Assembly (NCBI GenBank): GCA_900546215.1
Contig: URCD01000017.1
Location: 1 to 32,054, forward strand
Source: an uncultured Eubacteriales bacterium
GTDB lineage: Bacteria > Bacillota > Clostridia > Lachnospirales > Anaerotignaceae
Reading direction: 5' to 3'
DNA: 32,054 bases
Positions 24,272 through 31,731 of the stretch are shown one piece after another (position 1 is the stretch's first letter; each line of letters starts with the position of its first letter). The position numbers and the translations under genes are program-made. The notes under the pieces were generated by a model. That model was not told the origin of the DNA and ran no database searches. It saw only the letters and a list, made by a program, of their open reading frames with translations.

Positions 24272-24300
24272 AAATAAGCGTGCCAGAGGTACGCTTATTT
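24272..24300 (+). terminator. terminator of the arg operon
   Basis: Stem AAATAAGCGT with ACGCTTATTT, extended by a G-T and two C-G pairs over the short AGA loop, followed by TAATTT. It lies 20 bases after the argD stop. Confidence 0.75.
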
Positions 24301-24443
24301 TAATTTAAAAAACTTCATACTGTTAATTTGATTTTAATTTAAAACAGTACATATAACCTATTTCTATTGGAATAATAATCACATGTGATTTTTATGATAA
24401 GCAGAAAAAGATATATCATAATCTTACATATTTCCGTCATATA

Positions 24444-24472
24444 TTGAAATTTATTTTCTATGATAGTATACT
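24444..24472 (+). promoter_or_regulatory. sigma-A promoter of the VTT-domain membrane protein
   Basis: TTGAAA at 24444-24449, 17-base spacer, TATACT at 24467-24472. The TTG that could be taken as a start codon at 24444 is part of the -35 box, so translation must start downstream. Confidence 0.7.
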
Positions 24473-24521
24473 AAAACTCTCAGCAGATATGTTAAACTAT
24501 GGATATTTATTTAAATTGACT

Positions 24522-25235
24522 ATGAAAAATAATAAAGAAAAACAAAACAAAATTTATATAGTTCTGGCGGCTGTATGCGCATGCCTGTTAATAGCAGTTG
24601 CAACAATTCTTCTATGGCCAATTATAAGTAAGCTGGCAAAACCAGAGGGACAGCAGGCTTTACATGACTGGGTGGATGCTGTCGGTCCATTTGGCTGGAT
24701 AGTAGTTCTAGGCATTCAAATATTGCAGATTGTGATTGCATTTATTCCCGGAGAACCTGTAGAGGTTCTTGCTGGTGTATTATATGGGGCATGGGGAGGA
24801 CTTTTCTTGTGTCTAATTGGAAGTATTATTGCTTCAATGGCTGTATTTGCGATAACCAGAAAATGGGGAATGCCTCTTTTATACAAATTATTTGGAAAAG
24901 ATAAGGTTGATAATTTTTCTTTTTTACGAGACAGCCAAAAGATTGAAACCGTAACATTTATTTTATTCCTGCTTCCGGGTACTCCAAAGGATATGCTCAC
25001 CTACGTTGCAGGAGTAAGTAAAATCAAAATGTCGAATTTTATATTGATCAGCACATTTGCCAGAATACCGTCAATAATAACTAGTACTATTGCAGGAAAC
25101 GTATTATTGAATGATTGGAGACTCACTCTGATTATTTTCTTACTTACCGGATTGATTGGTCTCATAAGTATACGATATAAAGAACGTATTGAAAAGGCAG
25201 TTCATAAAATTGGAAAAAACAAAAAAGAACACTAG
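24522..25235 (+). CDS. TVP38/TMEM64 (VTT domain) membrane protein
   Basis: A 237-residue integral membrane protein of the DedA/VTT superfamily with about five to six hydrophobic segments. Conserved marks are the GPFGWIVVLGIQILQIV helix, AFIPGEPVEVLAGVLYG, the GSIIASMAVFAITRKWG helix, and LLPGTPKDMLTYVAGVS before the FARIPSIITSTIAGN segment. Relatives move lipids across membranes or affect membrane homeostasis; the exact role here is unknown. I take ATG 24522 (MKNNKEKQNKIYIV), which gives a short basic N terminus before the first helix; ATG 24489 is possible. Neither has a clear ribosome binding site, so the start is uncertain. Confidence 0.82.
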   Translation: MKNNKEKQNKIYIVLAAVCACLLIAVATILLWPIISKLAKPEGQQALHDWVDAVGPFGWIVVLGIQILQIVIAFIPGEPVEVLAGVLYGAWGGLFLCLIGSIIASMAVFAITRKWGMPLLYKLFGKDKVDNFSFLRDSQKIETVTFILFLLPGTPKDMLTYVAGVSKIKMSNFILISTFARIPSIITSTIAGNVLLNDWRLTLIIFLLTGLIGLISIRYKERIEKAVHKIGKNKKEH

Positions 25236-25240
25236 ATTAC

Positions 25241-25267
25241 AAATAGCTGTCATTTTGACAGCTATTT
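25241..25267. terminator. bidirectional terminator
   Basis: A 12-base perfect stem, AAATAGCTGTCA with TGACAGCTATTT and a three-base loop, followed by further T residues on the plus strand. It lies between the convergent VTT gene and the minus-strand gene at 25272. Confidence 0.88.
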
Positions 25268-25271
25268 TTTG

Positions 25272-25736
25272 CTACTTATATAATCGTTCCGCATATATTT
25301 CTGCATTTATATGCCATTCTCCACTATCTTTTACAGTAACATTCTGCCAATGAAATTTATCATCTTCAATCTTGACAAAAATCCACTTTCTATTTTTATC
25401 GCCGATGTAAGTTAGAACTATCATTTCATCTTGTTTTTTTGCTTCAAGCCGTATTATTTTTTCTGTATATCCATAAGCGACATCCCAAGCCTTTGTTTCA
25501 GGATTGAAAATTCGAAGCGATGTTCCGTATTCATAATCAGGCAAGATAATAACATCTTGTATTGCCATTCCCTCTAGAACCCATGAAAAATGCCATTCGC
25601 CTTTGATTGCGCGAGAATTGTCATCCTCTACATAATTTATTTTCCAGCTGCCGATGAGTTTTCCAAAATAATTAAACTCTTCAGGTAGCAACATATTTTT
25701 TCTTTCACTCGTAAGAGCTTCAACAAAATCTCGCAT
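25272..25736 (-). CDS. uncharacterised soluble protein, possibly beta-barrel
   Basis: A 154-residue protein without signal peptide or membrane segments. I do not recognise it firmly. The pattern GKLIGSWKINYV, then GEWHFSWVLEGMAIQDVIIL, GTSLRIFNPETKAWDVAYGY and KIEDDKFHWQNV, alternates strands with conserved Trp and Gly. It recalls DUF1579-like or lipocalin/FABP-like small-molecule-binding barrels, where a GxW near the N terminus is usual. A strong AAAGGAGGAA site and a good promoter precede it, so it is a real single-gene unit. No ligand can be proposed. Confidence 0.75.
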   Translation of the reverse strand: MRDFVEALTSERKNMLLPEEFNYFGKLIGSWKINYVEDDNSRAIKGEWHFSWVLEGMAIQDVIILPDYEYGTSLRIFNPETKAWDVAYGYTEKIIRLEAKKQDEMIVLTYIGDKNRKWIFVKIEDDKFHWQNVTVKDSGEWHINAEIYAERLYK

Positions 25737-25768
25737 ATACAGATTCCTCCTTTTAGATAAAAAACACC

Positions 25769-25797
25769 ATCATATATAATTACGCCTTATTTGTCAA
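25769..25797 (-). promoter_or_regulatory. sigma-A promoter of the minus-strand gene at 25272
   Basis: On the minus strand: a perfect TTGACA (25797-25792), 17-base spacer, TATGAT (25774-25769), about 33 bases before the start codon. Confidence 0.75.
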
Positions 25798-25969
25798 AGG
25801 ATAACTAACACAATTTTATTTTAATATCAGCTTTCGGATATGTCAAACGACATCAAGCGTGGACTTTTGCCAATTTATATATTGGTTTATCTTAATAAAT
25901 TTTTAAGCATTGTGTCAGGTTAAATTTAAATATTATGCCTTATACTATTTAAAAATGGAGGTGAATGCA

Positions 25970-26500
25970 ATGGAATGGAAAAAGGGCAATTATAATAGGG
26001 TTCTTTTCGTTTTTTTCTCGATATATTTAGTTGCGCTAACATGGATTATACTTTTTAAGCTTGCTATACCGGCTAACATAGGCTCTTTAGTCAGAGACAG
26101 AGTTGTAAACTTCATACCTTTTTATGACATCATAGCAGGTAAATACTTTGATAAATTTGATATGGTAGCAAACATCATTGCATTTATACCTTTCGGAATA
26201 TATGCAGGAGCTATGCTTAAGGAAATACCGATGAAACAAAAGATTATGACGGCTGCCGCATTAAGTGTATTTTATGAGACGGTTCAGTTTGTTTTTGCTA
26301 TTGGTGTTGCTGACATAACAGATGTAATGATGAATACACTTGGCGCGTATCTAGGAATAATTGTATTTGAGTTTTTATATAAAAAGTTTAAAACCGAAGA
26401 AAGGACAAGACGATTCATTACGATATGCTCTGCCGCAATGGCAGTTCCGTTTTCATTAATATTAGGAGCTGCTGGATGGTTTATGACTTTGACCGTTTAA
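25970..26500 (+). CDS. VanZ family membrane protein
   Basis: A 176-residue membrane protein with about five hydrophobic segments. VanZ-family marks are VVNFIPFYDII, the NIIAFIPFGIYAG segment, the ETVQFVFAIGVADITDVMMN stretch (conserved Glu, Gln and DxTDVxxN) and TLGAYLGIIVFE. VanZ itself gives low-level teicoplanin resistance, but most relatives in Bacillota have unknown roles, and no other van genes are near. ATG 25970 has a GGAGGTG site six bases before it; earlier in-frame codons lie upstream of that site. Confidence 0.85.
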   Translation: MEWKKGNYNRVLFVFFSIYLVALTWIILFKLAIPANIGSLVRDRVVNFIPFYDIIAGKYFDKFDMVANIIAFIPFGIYAGAMLKEIPMKQKIMTAAALSVFYETVQFVFAIGVADITDVMMNTLGAYLGIIVFEFLYKKFKTEERTRRFITICSAAMAVPFSLILGAAGWFMTLTV

Positions 26501-26501
26501 A

Positions 26502-26545
26502 AATAAAAAGCTGGTTTTACCCTTGAGTAAAACCAGCTTTTTATT
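26502..26545 (+). terminator. terminator after the vanZ-like gene
   Basis: A very long stem: the 16-base arm AAAAAGCTGGTTTTAC pairs with GTAAAACCAGCTTTTT over the loop CCTTGA, with further A-T pairs at the base. It begins two bases after the stop codon. Confidence 0.9.
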
Positions 26546-26565
26546 AATTATATACTTTACAAAAA

Positions 26566-26585
26566 AGAGCCTTAAATAAGGCTCT
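26566..26585 (-). terminator. terminator of rpsT
   Basis: Stem AGAGCCTTA with TAAGGCTCT and a two-base loop. On the minus strand it is followed by TTTTTTGTAAAG, a proper U-tract. It lies 11 bases after the rpsT stop codon. Confidence 0.85.
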
Positions 26586-26596
26586 CAATGTTTTTA

Positions 26597-26857
26597 TTAC
26601 ATAGCGTTGTAAAGCTTCTGAATAGTAGATTTTCTTCTTGCAGCTGCATTTTTGTGGAAAATACCTTTTGTGTAAGCTTTGTCAATAGCGGCGATAGCAT
26701 CCTTGCAAGCAATCTCTGCTGCTGCTTTGTCACCTGCTGCAATAGCGGCCTGAGCCTTTTTAACAGCTGTCTTTGTAGTTGATTTAATCATTTTATTTCT
26801 TAATGTTTTCTTTGAAATAACCTTTATTCTTTTCTTTGCTGATTTAATGTTAGCCAA
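26597..26857 (-). CDS. rpsT: 30S ribosomal protein S20
   Basis: An 86-residue, lysine- and alanine-rich, three-helix protein that binds 16S rRNA at the bottom of the small subunit. ANIKSAKKRIK at the start, the KTAVKKAQAAIAAGDKAAAE centre and GIFHKNAAARRKSTIQKLYN at the end are family hallmarks. The start is TTG, eleven bases after an AGGAGGA core, with no nearby ATG. E. coli rpsT also starts at UUG, where the weak start contributes to autogenous control. The gene has its own promoter, a leader of about 130 bases with a possible fold, and its own terminator, and it is divergent from gpr. Confidence 0.97.
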   Translation of the reverse strand: MANIKSAKKRIKVISKKTLRNKMIKSTTKTAVKKAQAAIAAGDKAAAEIACKDAIAAIDKAYTKGIFHKNAAARRKSTIQKLYNAM

Positions 26858-26929
26858 TTTTACGTTCCTCCTAAAAAAACTCTCTTGAATAATTTACGTA
26901 TTGATATTTGGGGAATATCACTATATAAT

Positions 26930-26979
26930 GACCGCTAAAACAGCACCACGGCCAAGTGCGCTGCGCAGGGATTGCGGTC
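26930..26979 (-). other. possible structured 5' leader of rpsT
   Basis: Within the roughly 130-base rpsT leader, read on the minus strand, GACCGC (26979-26974) can pair with GCGGTC (26935-26930), enclosing an imperfect inner hairpin in which CAGCGCAC faces GTGGTGCTG across TTGGCC. This GC-rich island in an AT-rich gap suggests a conserved RNA fold, perhaps for feedback by S20. Evidence is pairing only; I do not match it to a named leader family. Confidence 0.4.
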
Positions 26980-26994
26980 AAATCAACAGCTAAT

Positions 26995-27023
26995 ATTGTA
27001 ACCTAATTGTAAGTATAAGTCAA
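26995..27023 (-). promoter_or_regulatory. sigma-A promoter of rpsT
   Basis: On the minus strand: TTGACT (27023-27018), a 17-base spacer, TACAAT (27000-26995). Transcription would start near 26988, giving a leader of about 130 bases before the TTG start codon. Confidence 0.75.
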
Positions 27024-27053
27024 TGTATATATAAAAAATTTAGCGGAAAAATA
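27024..27053 (+). promoter_or_regulatory. weak candidate forespore (sigma-G/F type) promoter of gpr
   Basis: TGTATA at 27024-27029, 17 bases, then AAAAATA at 27047-27053, which matches the sigma-G -10 pattern CATAnTA only in part. No good sigma-A promoter is visible on the plus strand here. The idea rests mainly on gpr being a forespore gene in Bacillus. Confidence 0.25.
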
Positions 27054-27092
27054 TATTACAGGCAATAAATATATTAATTTACAGGAGGAAAT

Positions 27093-28079
27093 ATGTCAAA
27101 TACTAAAAAATCCTTCAGCATTAGAACGGATTTGGCTCTTGAAGCCTGTGAGATGCTGAAGGCAAAGGAAGAAACAATAGTAGATGGTGTTAAGTCGGTT
27201 ACAAAAAATAAAGACGGAATAGAAATTACATGTGTAGAAATTTATAATGAGAACGGAAGCAGGGCTGTCGGAAAGCCAATTGGAAAGTATATAACTGTCG
27301 AAAGTGCTAAGATAAGAGAAAATGATGCGGATGTAAAAGAAAAAGTAATAAAAGATACCGCGGAAATGCTGGCCCTTCTGATTAAACCTGATAAATATAA
27401 AAATATACTTGTGGCAGGACTTGGCAACCGTTTCATAACTCCCGACTCATTAGGGCCAAAGGTCGTTTCAAAAATACTTGTTACAAGGCACATCAAAGAT
27501 ACTCTGCCAGAAAACATTGATGAAAATGTAGCGTCTGTAGCTGCAATAGCTCCGGGAGTAATGGGTATAACTGGAATAGAGACAGGAGAAATACTATCCG
27601 GTATAGTTGAAAAAATTAAGCCTGATCTTTTGATCGCTATTGATGCCCTTGCAGCAAGAAAATTCAGTAGGATCAATTCGGTAATACAAATGGCGGACAG
27701 CGGAATAAGTCCGGGGTCTGGAGTCGGAAATAAAAGAATGACCCTTGACAAAAAGAGTTTGGGTATTCCTGTTATAGCAATTGGCGTACCGACCGTTGTG
27801 GACGCAGCTACTCTTGTAAATGATACTATGGACAGAATTTTGTCCGAAATGGCGGCAGTATCAAAGGATAAAGCATTTTATGATATGCTGGACGATATTG
27901 AAGGCGAGGAAAGATACACGCTAATTAATGACCTTCTGACACCATATGCAGAAAATATGTTTGTAACACCTAAAGAGGTTGACGCCGTTATAGACAGGCT
28001 TGCAGATATTATATCGAATGCAATAAATATAGCCATTCACCCAGCGCTGACAACTGATGATATAAATAAATACGTTTAA
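27093..28079 (+). CDS. gpr: GPR germination endopeptidase
   Basis: Spore protease that degrades small acid-soluble proteins (SASP) at germination; it is made as a zymogen in the forespore and cuts itself. The 328-residue protein has the start SFSIRTDLALEACEML, where the short stretch before RTDLA matches the removed pro-segment, then the hydrogenase-maturation-like core ILVAGLGNRFITPDSLGPKV, APGVMGITGIETGEI, IDALAARKFSRINS, SGISPGSGVGNKR and IGVPTVVDAATLV. A GGAGGA site precedes the ATG. It is divergent from rpsT, the same neighbourhood as in many Bacillota. Its presence implies that the organism forms endospores. Confidence 0.96.
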   Translation: MSNTKKSFSIRTDLALEACEMLKAKEETIVDGVKSVTKNKDGIEITCVEIYNENGSRAVGKPIGKYITVESAKIRENDADVKEKVIKDTAEMLALLIKPDKYKNILVAGLGNRFITPDSLGPKVVSKILVTRHIKDTLPENIDENVASVAAIAPGVMGITGIETGEILSGIVEKIKPDLLIAIDALAARKFSRINSVIQMADSGISPGSGVGNKRMTLDKKSLGIPVIAIGVPTVVDAATLVNDTMDRILSEMAAVSKDKAFYDMLDDIEGEERYTLINDLLTPYAENMFVTPKEVDAVIDRLADIISNAINIAIHPALTTDDINKYV

Positions 28080-28083
28080 TAAG

Positions 28084-28121
28084 AAGCCATGCAGATAATA
28101 TAGAAATTGTTTGCATGGCTT
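28084..28121 (+). terminator. terminator after gpr
   Basis: A 10-base stem, AAGCCATGCA with TGCATGGCTT, with an 18-base AT-rich loop, followed by TTATAAATA. It starts four bases after the gpr stop. Confidence 0.75.
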
Positions 28122-28210
28122 TTATAAATATAAGAATTAAAAATTGTGAGATTCAATTCCTCTAAAAAGGCAACCGGCAGATAATCAGAAGTACGATTTT
28201 TAAATATACC

Positions 28211-28239
28211 TTGAAATAAGTCTGCGAATAAAATATAAT
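28211..28239 (+). promoter_or_regulatory. sigma-A promoter of the lipoprotein gene
   Basis: TTGAAA at 28211-28216, 17-base spacer, perfect TATAAT at 28234-28239, 45 bases before the start codon. It probably also drives the downstream ABC-F gene, since no terminator separates the two. Confidence 0.8.
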
Positions 28240-28284
28240 AAATAAGTATGTTTAAAAATTTTAAATAAATAAGGGAGAACTAAC

Positions 28285-29145
28285 ATGAAAAGAATTACAA
28301 AAATTTCTGTTGCAGCTTTGTCAGCAGTATTATTGATAACAGGGTGTTCTAAATCTGAATCTGTATCGCCTAATGCAGATATCATACAGGCAACATCGGC
28401 GGTGAAGAACTACAGTGGAATAACTGATATAAATTTTTCTGCTTTATCTGAAGGTAAAAATATATCTATGGGCACAACCGGAGAAATTTCTTTGCAGAAT
28501 TTTCCTTTTTTTGCAGACATAAATCTTAACATATACAGTGAGGTTGATGGAGAAGAGCCTGAGATTACAGATTCCAGAATGCTTCTTGAAACAAAGGACA
28601 GTATTAACACAGTATATCTTTTCCACAATGATGAATGGCAGAAAGAAACTGTAGAATCAGACAAATTCCGTACAGCTGCATCACAATATGACGTAATTGA
28701 AACTGTTAAACTTATTATGGAGTCTTCTGCAAACATGCAAAAATCAGACTCTGATGAGCTTAATGGTGTCACAGTCGACAGATATGAGGGAACTATTCCT
28801 AAGGATATGCTTACTGATTTTATGAAACAAACAGGGATGCTTTCACTCATAGGTACTAATATAGGCAAAACATATTATAAAGATTGTGAAGACCCTTCTG
28901 TTATAGTATGGGTTAACAGTGAAGGGGTTGCTATCGGATATGAAATGGAGCTTACAGATGTTGTACAGTGTTTATTTAAAGCTCTTTATGCTGAAAACAA
29001 TATAACAGATGAATCCGCAATAATTCAATTTGACTCATATATTGCCAAGGGTACTGTAACAAGCTATGACGAAGGAATTAACTCAATCGTACCTGACGAA
29101 GCAATAGCGGCAGTTGATATAGCAAAAGAAAACACCGCAAATTAA
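28285..29145 (+). CDS. secreted lipoprotein of unknown function
   Basis: A 286-residue protein with a type II signal peptide: basic MKRITK, a hydrophobic stretch, and the lipobox LITGC with the lipidated Cys21. The mature part is acidic and hydrophilic, with segments such as INFSALSEGKNISMGTTGEI and LNGVTVDRYEGTIPKDM. The pattern of strands with a helix-forming central part recalls LolA/LppX-like (or DUF6612-like) lipoproteins that bind lipids, but I cannot assign it firmly. The start follows a GGGAG site. It is probably cotranscribed with the ABC-F gene 27 bases downstream. Confidence 0.8.
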   Translation: MKRITKISVAALSAVLLITGCSKSESVSPNADIIQATSAVKNYSGITDINFSALSEGKNISMGTTGEISLQNFPFFADINLNIYSEVDGEEPEITDSRMLLETKDSINTVYLFHNDEWQKETVESDKFRTAASQYDVIETVKLIMESSANMQKSDSDELNGVTVDRYEGTIPKDMLTDFMKQTGMLSLIGTNIGKTYYKDCEDPSVIVWVNSEGVAIGYEMELTDVVQCLFKALYAENNITDESAIIQFDSYIAKGTVTSYDEGINSIVPDEAIAAVDIAKENTAN

Positions 29146-29172
29146 TATACAGAAGATTAGGAGAATTATAAA

Positions 29173-30795
29173 ATGATAAGTGCTAATGATGTATCACTGC
29201 AGTATGGAGGCAGGGTGCTTTTTAAAGATGTAAATGTTACCTTTTCTAAGGGTAATTGCTATGGCCTTATAGGCGCAAACGGGGCTGGAAAGTCTACATT
29301 TCTTAAAATACTATCAGGGGAAATAGAGCCAAACACAGGCTCGGTTTCTATAACTCCCGGCGAAAGAATGTCGGTATTAAGACAGGATCATTTCCTTTTT
29401 GATGATTTTGATGTTATTAAATGCGTACTTTTCGGAAACAAGCGTCTATATGATATTATGGAAGAAAAAGAAGCTCTTTACAGTAAGCCTGACTTTGATG
29501 ATGAAGACGGTATTAAGGTATCTGAGTTGGAGGCTGAGTTTGCCGAGTTGGACGGCTGGAGTGCTGAATCTGACGCAGAAATACTTCTTAATGGCCTTGG
29601 CATAACAAATGAGTTTCATTATGTTAAAATGAATGAGCTTTCTGGAAACCAAAAGGTTAAAGTGCTTCTTGCACAGGCACTTTTTGGAAATCCGGACATA
29701 CTTCTTTTGGATGAGCCGACTAACCACTTGGACCTTGCTTCAATAAAATGGCTTGAGGATTTCCTCCTCAATTTTGAAAATGCTGTAATTGTAGTATCAC
29801 ATGACCGTCATTTCTTGAATAAGGTATGTACTCATACGGCGGACATAGACTATGGTAAAATTACAATGTATGTTGGCAACTATGATTTCTGGTATGAGTA
29901 TACACAGATGGTTGACAGGCAGATTAAAGACCAAAATAAACGCGCGGAGCAGAAAATAAAAGAATTAACAGAGTTTATTCAAAGGTTCAGTGCCAACGCA
30001 TCAAAATCAAAACAAGCAACTTCACGTAAAAAACTGCTCGATAATCTTCAGATGGATACAATAAGAATATCATCAAGACGTTATCCATTCTGTTCTTTCA
30101 AACAGGACAGGGAAGTTGGAAATGATGTTCTTGAGGTTAAAAATCTTTCTAAAACAATAAACGGAAGAAAGGTTCTTAATGACGTAAGCTTCATTATAAT
30201 GCCAAACGATAAGGTTGCCTTTGTCGGTGCTGATGAAATAGCCAGAACGACTCTCTTCCAGATATTATGCGGAGATATGGAGCCTGACGATGGCTCATAT
30301 AAATGGGGTGTTACGACCTCGACAGCATATTTCCCTAAGGATAATTCAAAATATTTTGACGACTTTAAGGATTCGCTTCTTGAATGGCTCAGACCATATG
30401 CAAAAGAAGGGGAGAGATATGACGCGGATATCAGAGGCTGGCTCGGAAGAATGCTTTTTACAGGAGAAGAATCTCTTAAACCGGCAAATGTTCTTTCCGG
30501 AGGAGAGAAAGTAAGATGTATGCTTTGTAAAATGATGATTTCAGGAGCAAATGTGCTTGTGCTTGACGAGCCTACTAATCACCTTGACCTTGAAAGTATA
30601 CAGGCGCTTAATAACGGCCTTGTAGATTTTAAAGGCACATTGCTTTTTGATTCCCATGACCACCAGTTTGTTCAGACAATAGCAAACAGAGTTATTGAAA
30701 TTCTCCCTGGAGGAATAATTGACAGACGTGAAACTTATGACGAATTTATAGAAAATGAAAGCCTTATTGAACTTAGAGAAAAGCTTTCAAAGTAA
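29173..30795 (+). CDS. ABC-F family ATPase, YbiT/YkpA-like
   Basis: A 540-residue protein with two ABC ATPase domains and no membrane segments; ABC-F proteins act on the ribosome, in translation or antibiotic protection. Domain 1 (about 1-255) has Walker A GANGAGKST (34-42), signature LSGNQK (156-161), LLLDEPTNHLD and the switch VVSHDRHFLN. A charged linker follows (about 240-310). Domain 2 has signature LSGGEKVRCML (from 441), VLVLDEPTNHLD and SHDHQFVQ, but its Walker A reads VGADEIARTTLF: the lysine is Arg358 and the Gly-rich loop is degenerate. The short linker suits the housekeeping YbiT-like group better than resistance types, though specificity is not decidable here. An AGGAG site precedes the ATG. 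Confidence 0.9.
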   Translation: MISANDVSLQYGGRVLFKDVNVTFSKGNCYGLIGANGAGKSTFLKILSGEIEPNTGSVSITPGERMSVLRQDHFLFDDFDVIKCVLFGNKRLYDIMEEKEALYSKPDFDDEDGIKVSELEAEFAELDGWSAESDAEILLNGLGITNEFHYVKMNELSGNQKVKVLLAQALFGNPDILLLDEPTNHLDLASIKWLEDFLLNFENAVIVVSHDRHFLNKVCTHTADIDYGKITMYVGNYDFWYEYTQMVDRQIKDQNKRAEQKIKELTEFIQRFSANASKSKQATSRKKLLDNLQMDTIRISSRRYPFCSFKQDREVGNDVLEVKNLSKTINGRKVLNDVSFIIMPNDKVAFVGADEIARTTLFQILCGDMEPDDGSYKWGVTTSTAYFPKDNSKYFDDFKDSLLEWLRPYAKEGERYDADIRGWLGRMLFTGEESLKPANVLSGGEKVRCMLCKMMISGANVLVLDEPTNHLDLESIQALNNGLVDFKGTLLFDSHDHQFVQTIANRVIEILPGGIIDRRETYDEFIENESLIELREKLSK

Positions 30796-30798
30796 CCT

Positions 30799-30831
30799 AA
30801 AAGCTGCTTGGATTTATTCCAGCGGCTTTTT
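30799..30831 (+). terminator. terminator after the ABC-F gene
   Basis: Imperfect stem: AAAAGCTGCTTGGA pairs with TCCAGCGGCTTTT through one G-T pair and one bulged T, followed by TTCTTTT. It begins three bases after the stop codon. Confidence 0.75.
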
Positions 30832-30844
30832 CTTTTGTGTAATG

Positions 30845-30873
30845 TTGAAATAAATAAATGGCAAATGTATAAT
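30845..30873 (+). promoter_or_regulatory. sigma-A promoter of acpS
   Basis: TTGAAA at 30845-30850, 17-base spacer, perfect TATAAT at 30868-30873, very close (16 bases) to the acpS start codon, so the leader is only about ten bases and begins near the GAGGTG ribosome binding site. Confidence 0.75.
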
Positions 30874-30889
30874 ACATAGAGGTGATAAT

Positions 30890-31267
30890 ATGATAAAAGG
30901 AATAGGTACGGATATACTGGAAATCAGCCGTATGAATAAACTGGTTGACAATATAAAATTTATGTTAAGTTATTATACCGATAATGAGATTTCTTATATC
31001 TCAGAACGCCCAAACAGAGCCGAATCCGCGGCTGCAATGTTCTCAGCCAAAGAGGCTGCCGCTAAGGCTATAGGAACAGGTTTTTCTGGTTTTGGACCAA
31101 AGGACATAGAAATTACTCATAATGAAAAGGGAATGCCGTCAATAGTTTTACATGAAAAGGCTGAAAAGGCGGCTAAGCGAAGAGGAATAAAAATAATGCA
31201 TTTATCCATGTCGCATTGCAGAATGTATGCGACGGCCTATGTGACGGCAGAGGGAGATGACAATTAA
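30890..31267 (+). CDS. acpS: holo-[acyl-carrier-protein] synthase AcpS
   Basis: Transfers 4'-phosphopantetheine from CoA to the serine of acyl carrier protein. The 125-residue protein has MIKGIGTDILEISRM with the Mg2+-binding Asp8, the core motif FSAKEAAAKAIGTG (Lys54, Glu55) and MSHCRMYATAYV near the end, all normal for AcpS. A GAGGTG site precedes the ATG. Its stop TAA shares a base with the ATG of nnr, and the acpS-nnr pair is common in Bacillota. Confidence 0.95.
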   Translation: MIKGIGTDILEISRMNKLVDNIKFMLSYYTDNEISYISERPNRAESAAAMFSAKEAAAKAIGTGFSGFGPKDIEITHNEKGMPSIVLHEKAEKAAKRRGIKIMHLSMSHCRMYATAYVTAEGDDN

Positions 31268-31731
31268 TGAAAGCTGTAACAGCTGAACAAATGAGGCGTA
31301 TTGACAGGGCCACAAGCACTGATATAGGAATTCCTTCCATAGTTTTGATGGAGAACGCTGCTAGAGAAGTATCTAAAATATGCATACGAGAACTTGAAAA
31401 CATAAGAGAACCAAAGGTTATTATATTTGCAGGTAAGGGAAATAACGGCGGAGACGGCTTTGCACTTGCAAGACTGCTTAACGACCAGGGAATTGAATGT
31501 CAGATTGCTTTCCTCTTTGAAAAAAGCAAATTCAGTGAAGACGCTGAAATTAATTACAATATAGCGGTAAAATGCGGATTAAAAATTATTACGAATTTTA
31601 CAGAGGCGATAATAGAAACAGGCAGAGCAGATATAGTGGTGGATGCAGTATTTGGCACCGGTATTTCAAGACCAGTTGAAGGGATTTATGCCTCAGTAGT
31701 TGAAATAATAAATAATTATGCCAGTAAAGTT
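31267..31731 (+). CDS. nnr: NAD(P)H-hydrate epimerase domain (Nnr/YjeF), truncated at a probable chimeric junction
   Basis: The first 155 codons encode the YjeF N-terminal domain, which epimerises damaged NAD(P)HX: MKAVTAEQMRRIDRAT, SIVLMENAAREV, FAGKGNNGGDGFALARLL (Gly56 onward) and DIVVDAVFGTGISRP. The sequence stops making sense as Nnr just after VVEIINNYASKV, where the family continues with SVDIPSGI; the rest of the epimerase domain and the usual C-terminal ADP-dependent dehydratase domain are missing. Instead an unrelated ATPase fragment follows in frame. The start overlaps the acpS stop by one base. The real gene in this organism is probably complete and lies beyond the join. Confidence 0.85.

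Noticed and set aside
25910..25969. Upstream extension of the VanZ-like protein
   Set aside because: The longer frame starts at a codon without ribosome binding site, and its first 20 residues precede a strong GGAGGTG site placed for ATG 25970.
26930..26979. Riboswitch of a named class upstream of rpsT or gpr
   Set aside because: The pairing fits no riboswitch core I know; only a candidate ribosomal-protein leader is kept, at low confidence.
27242..27751. 169-codon minus-strand frame inside gpr
   Set aside because: Shadow of gpr with no ribosome binding site or motif.
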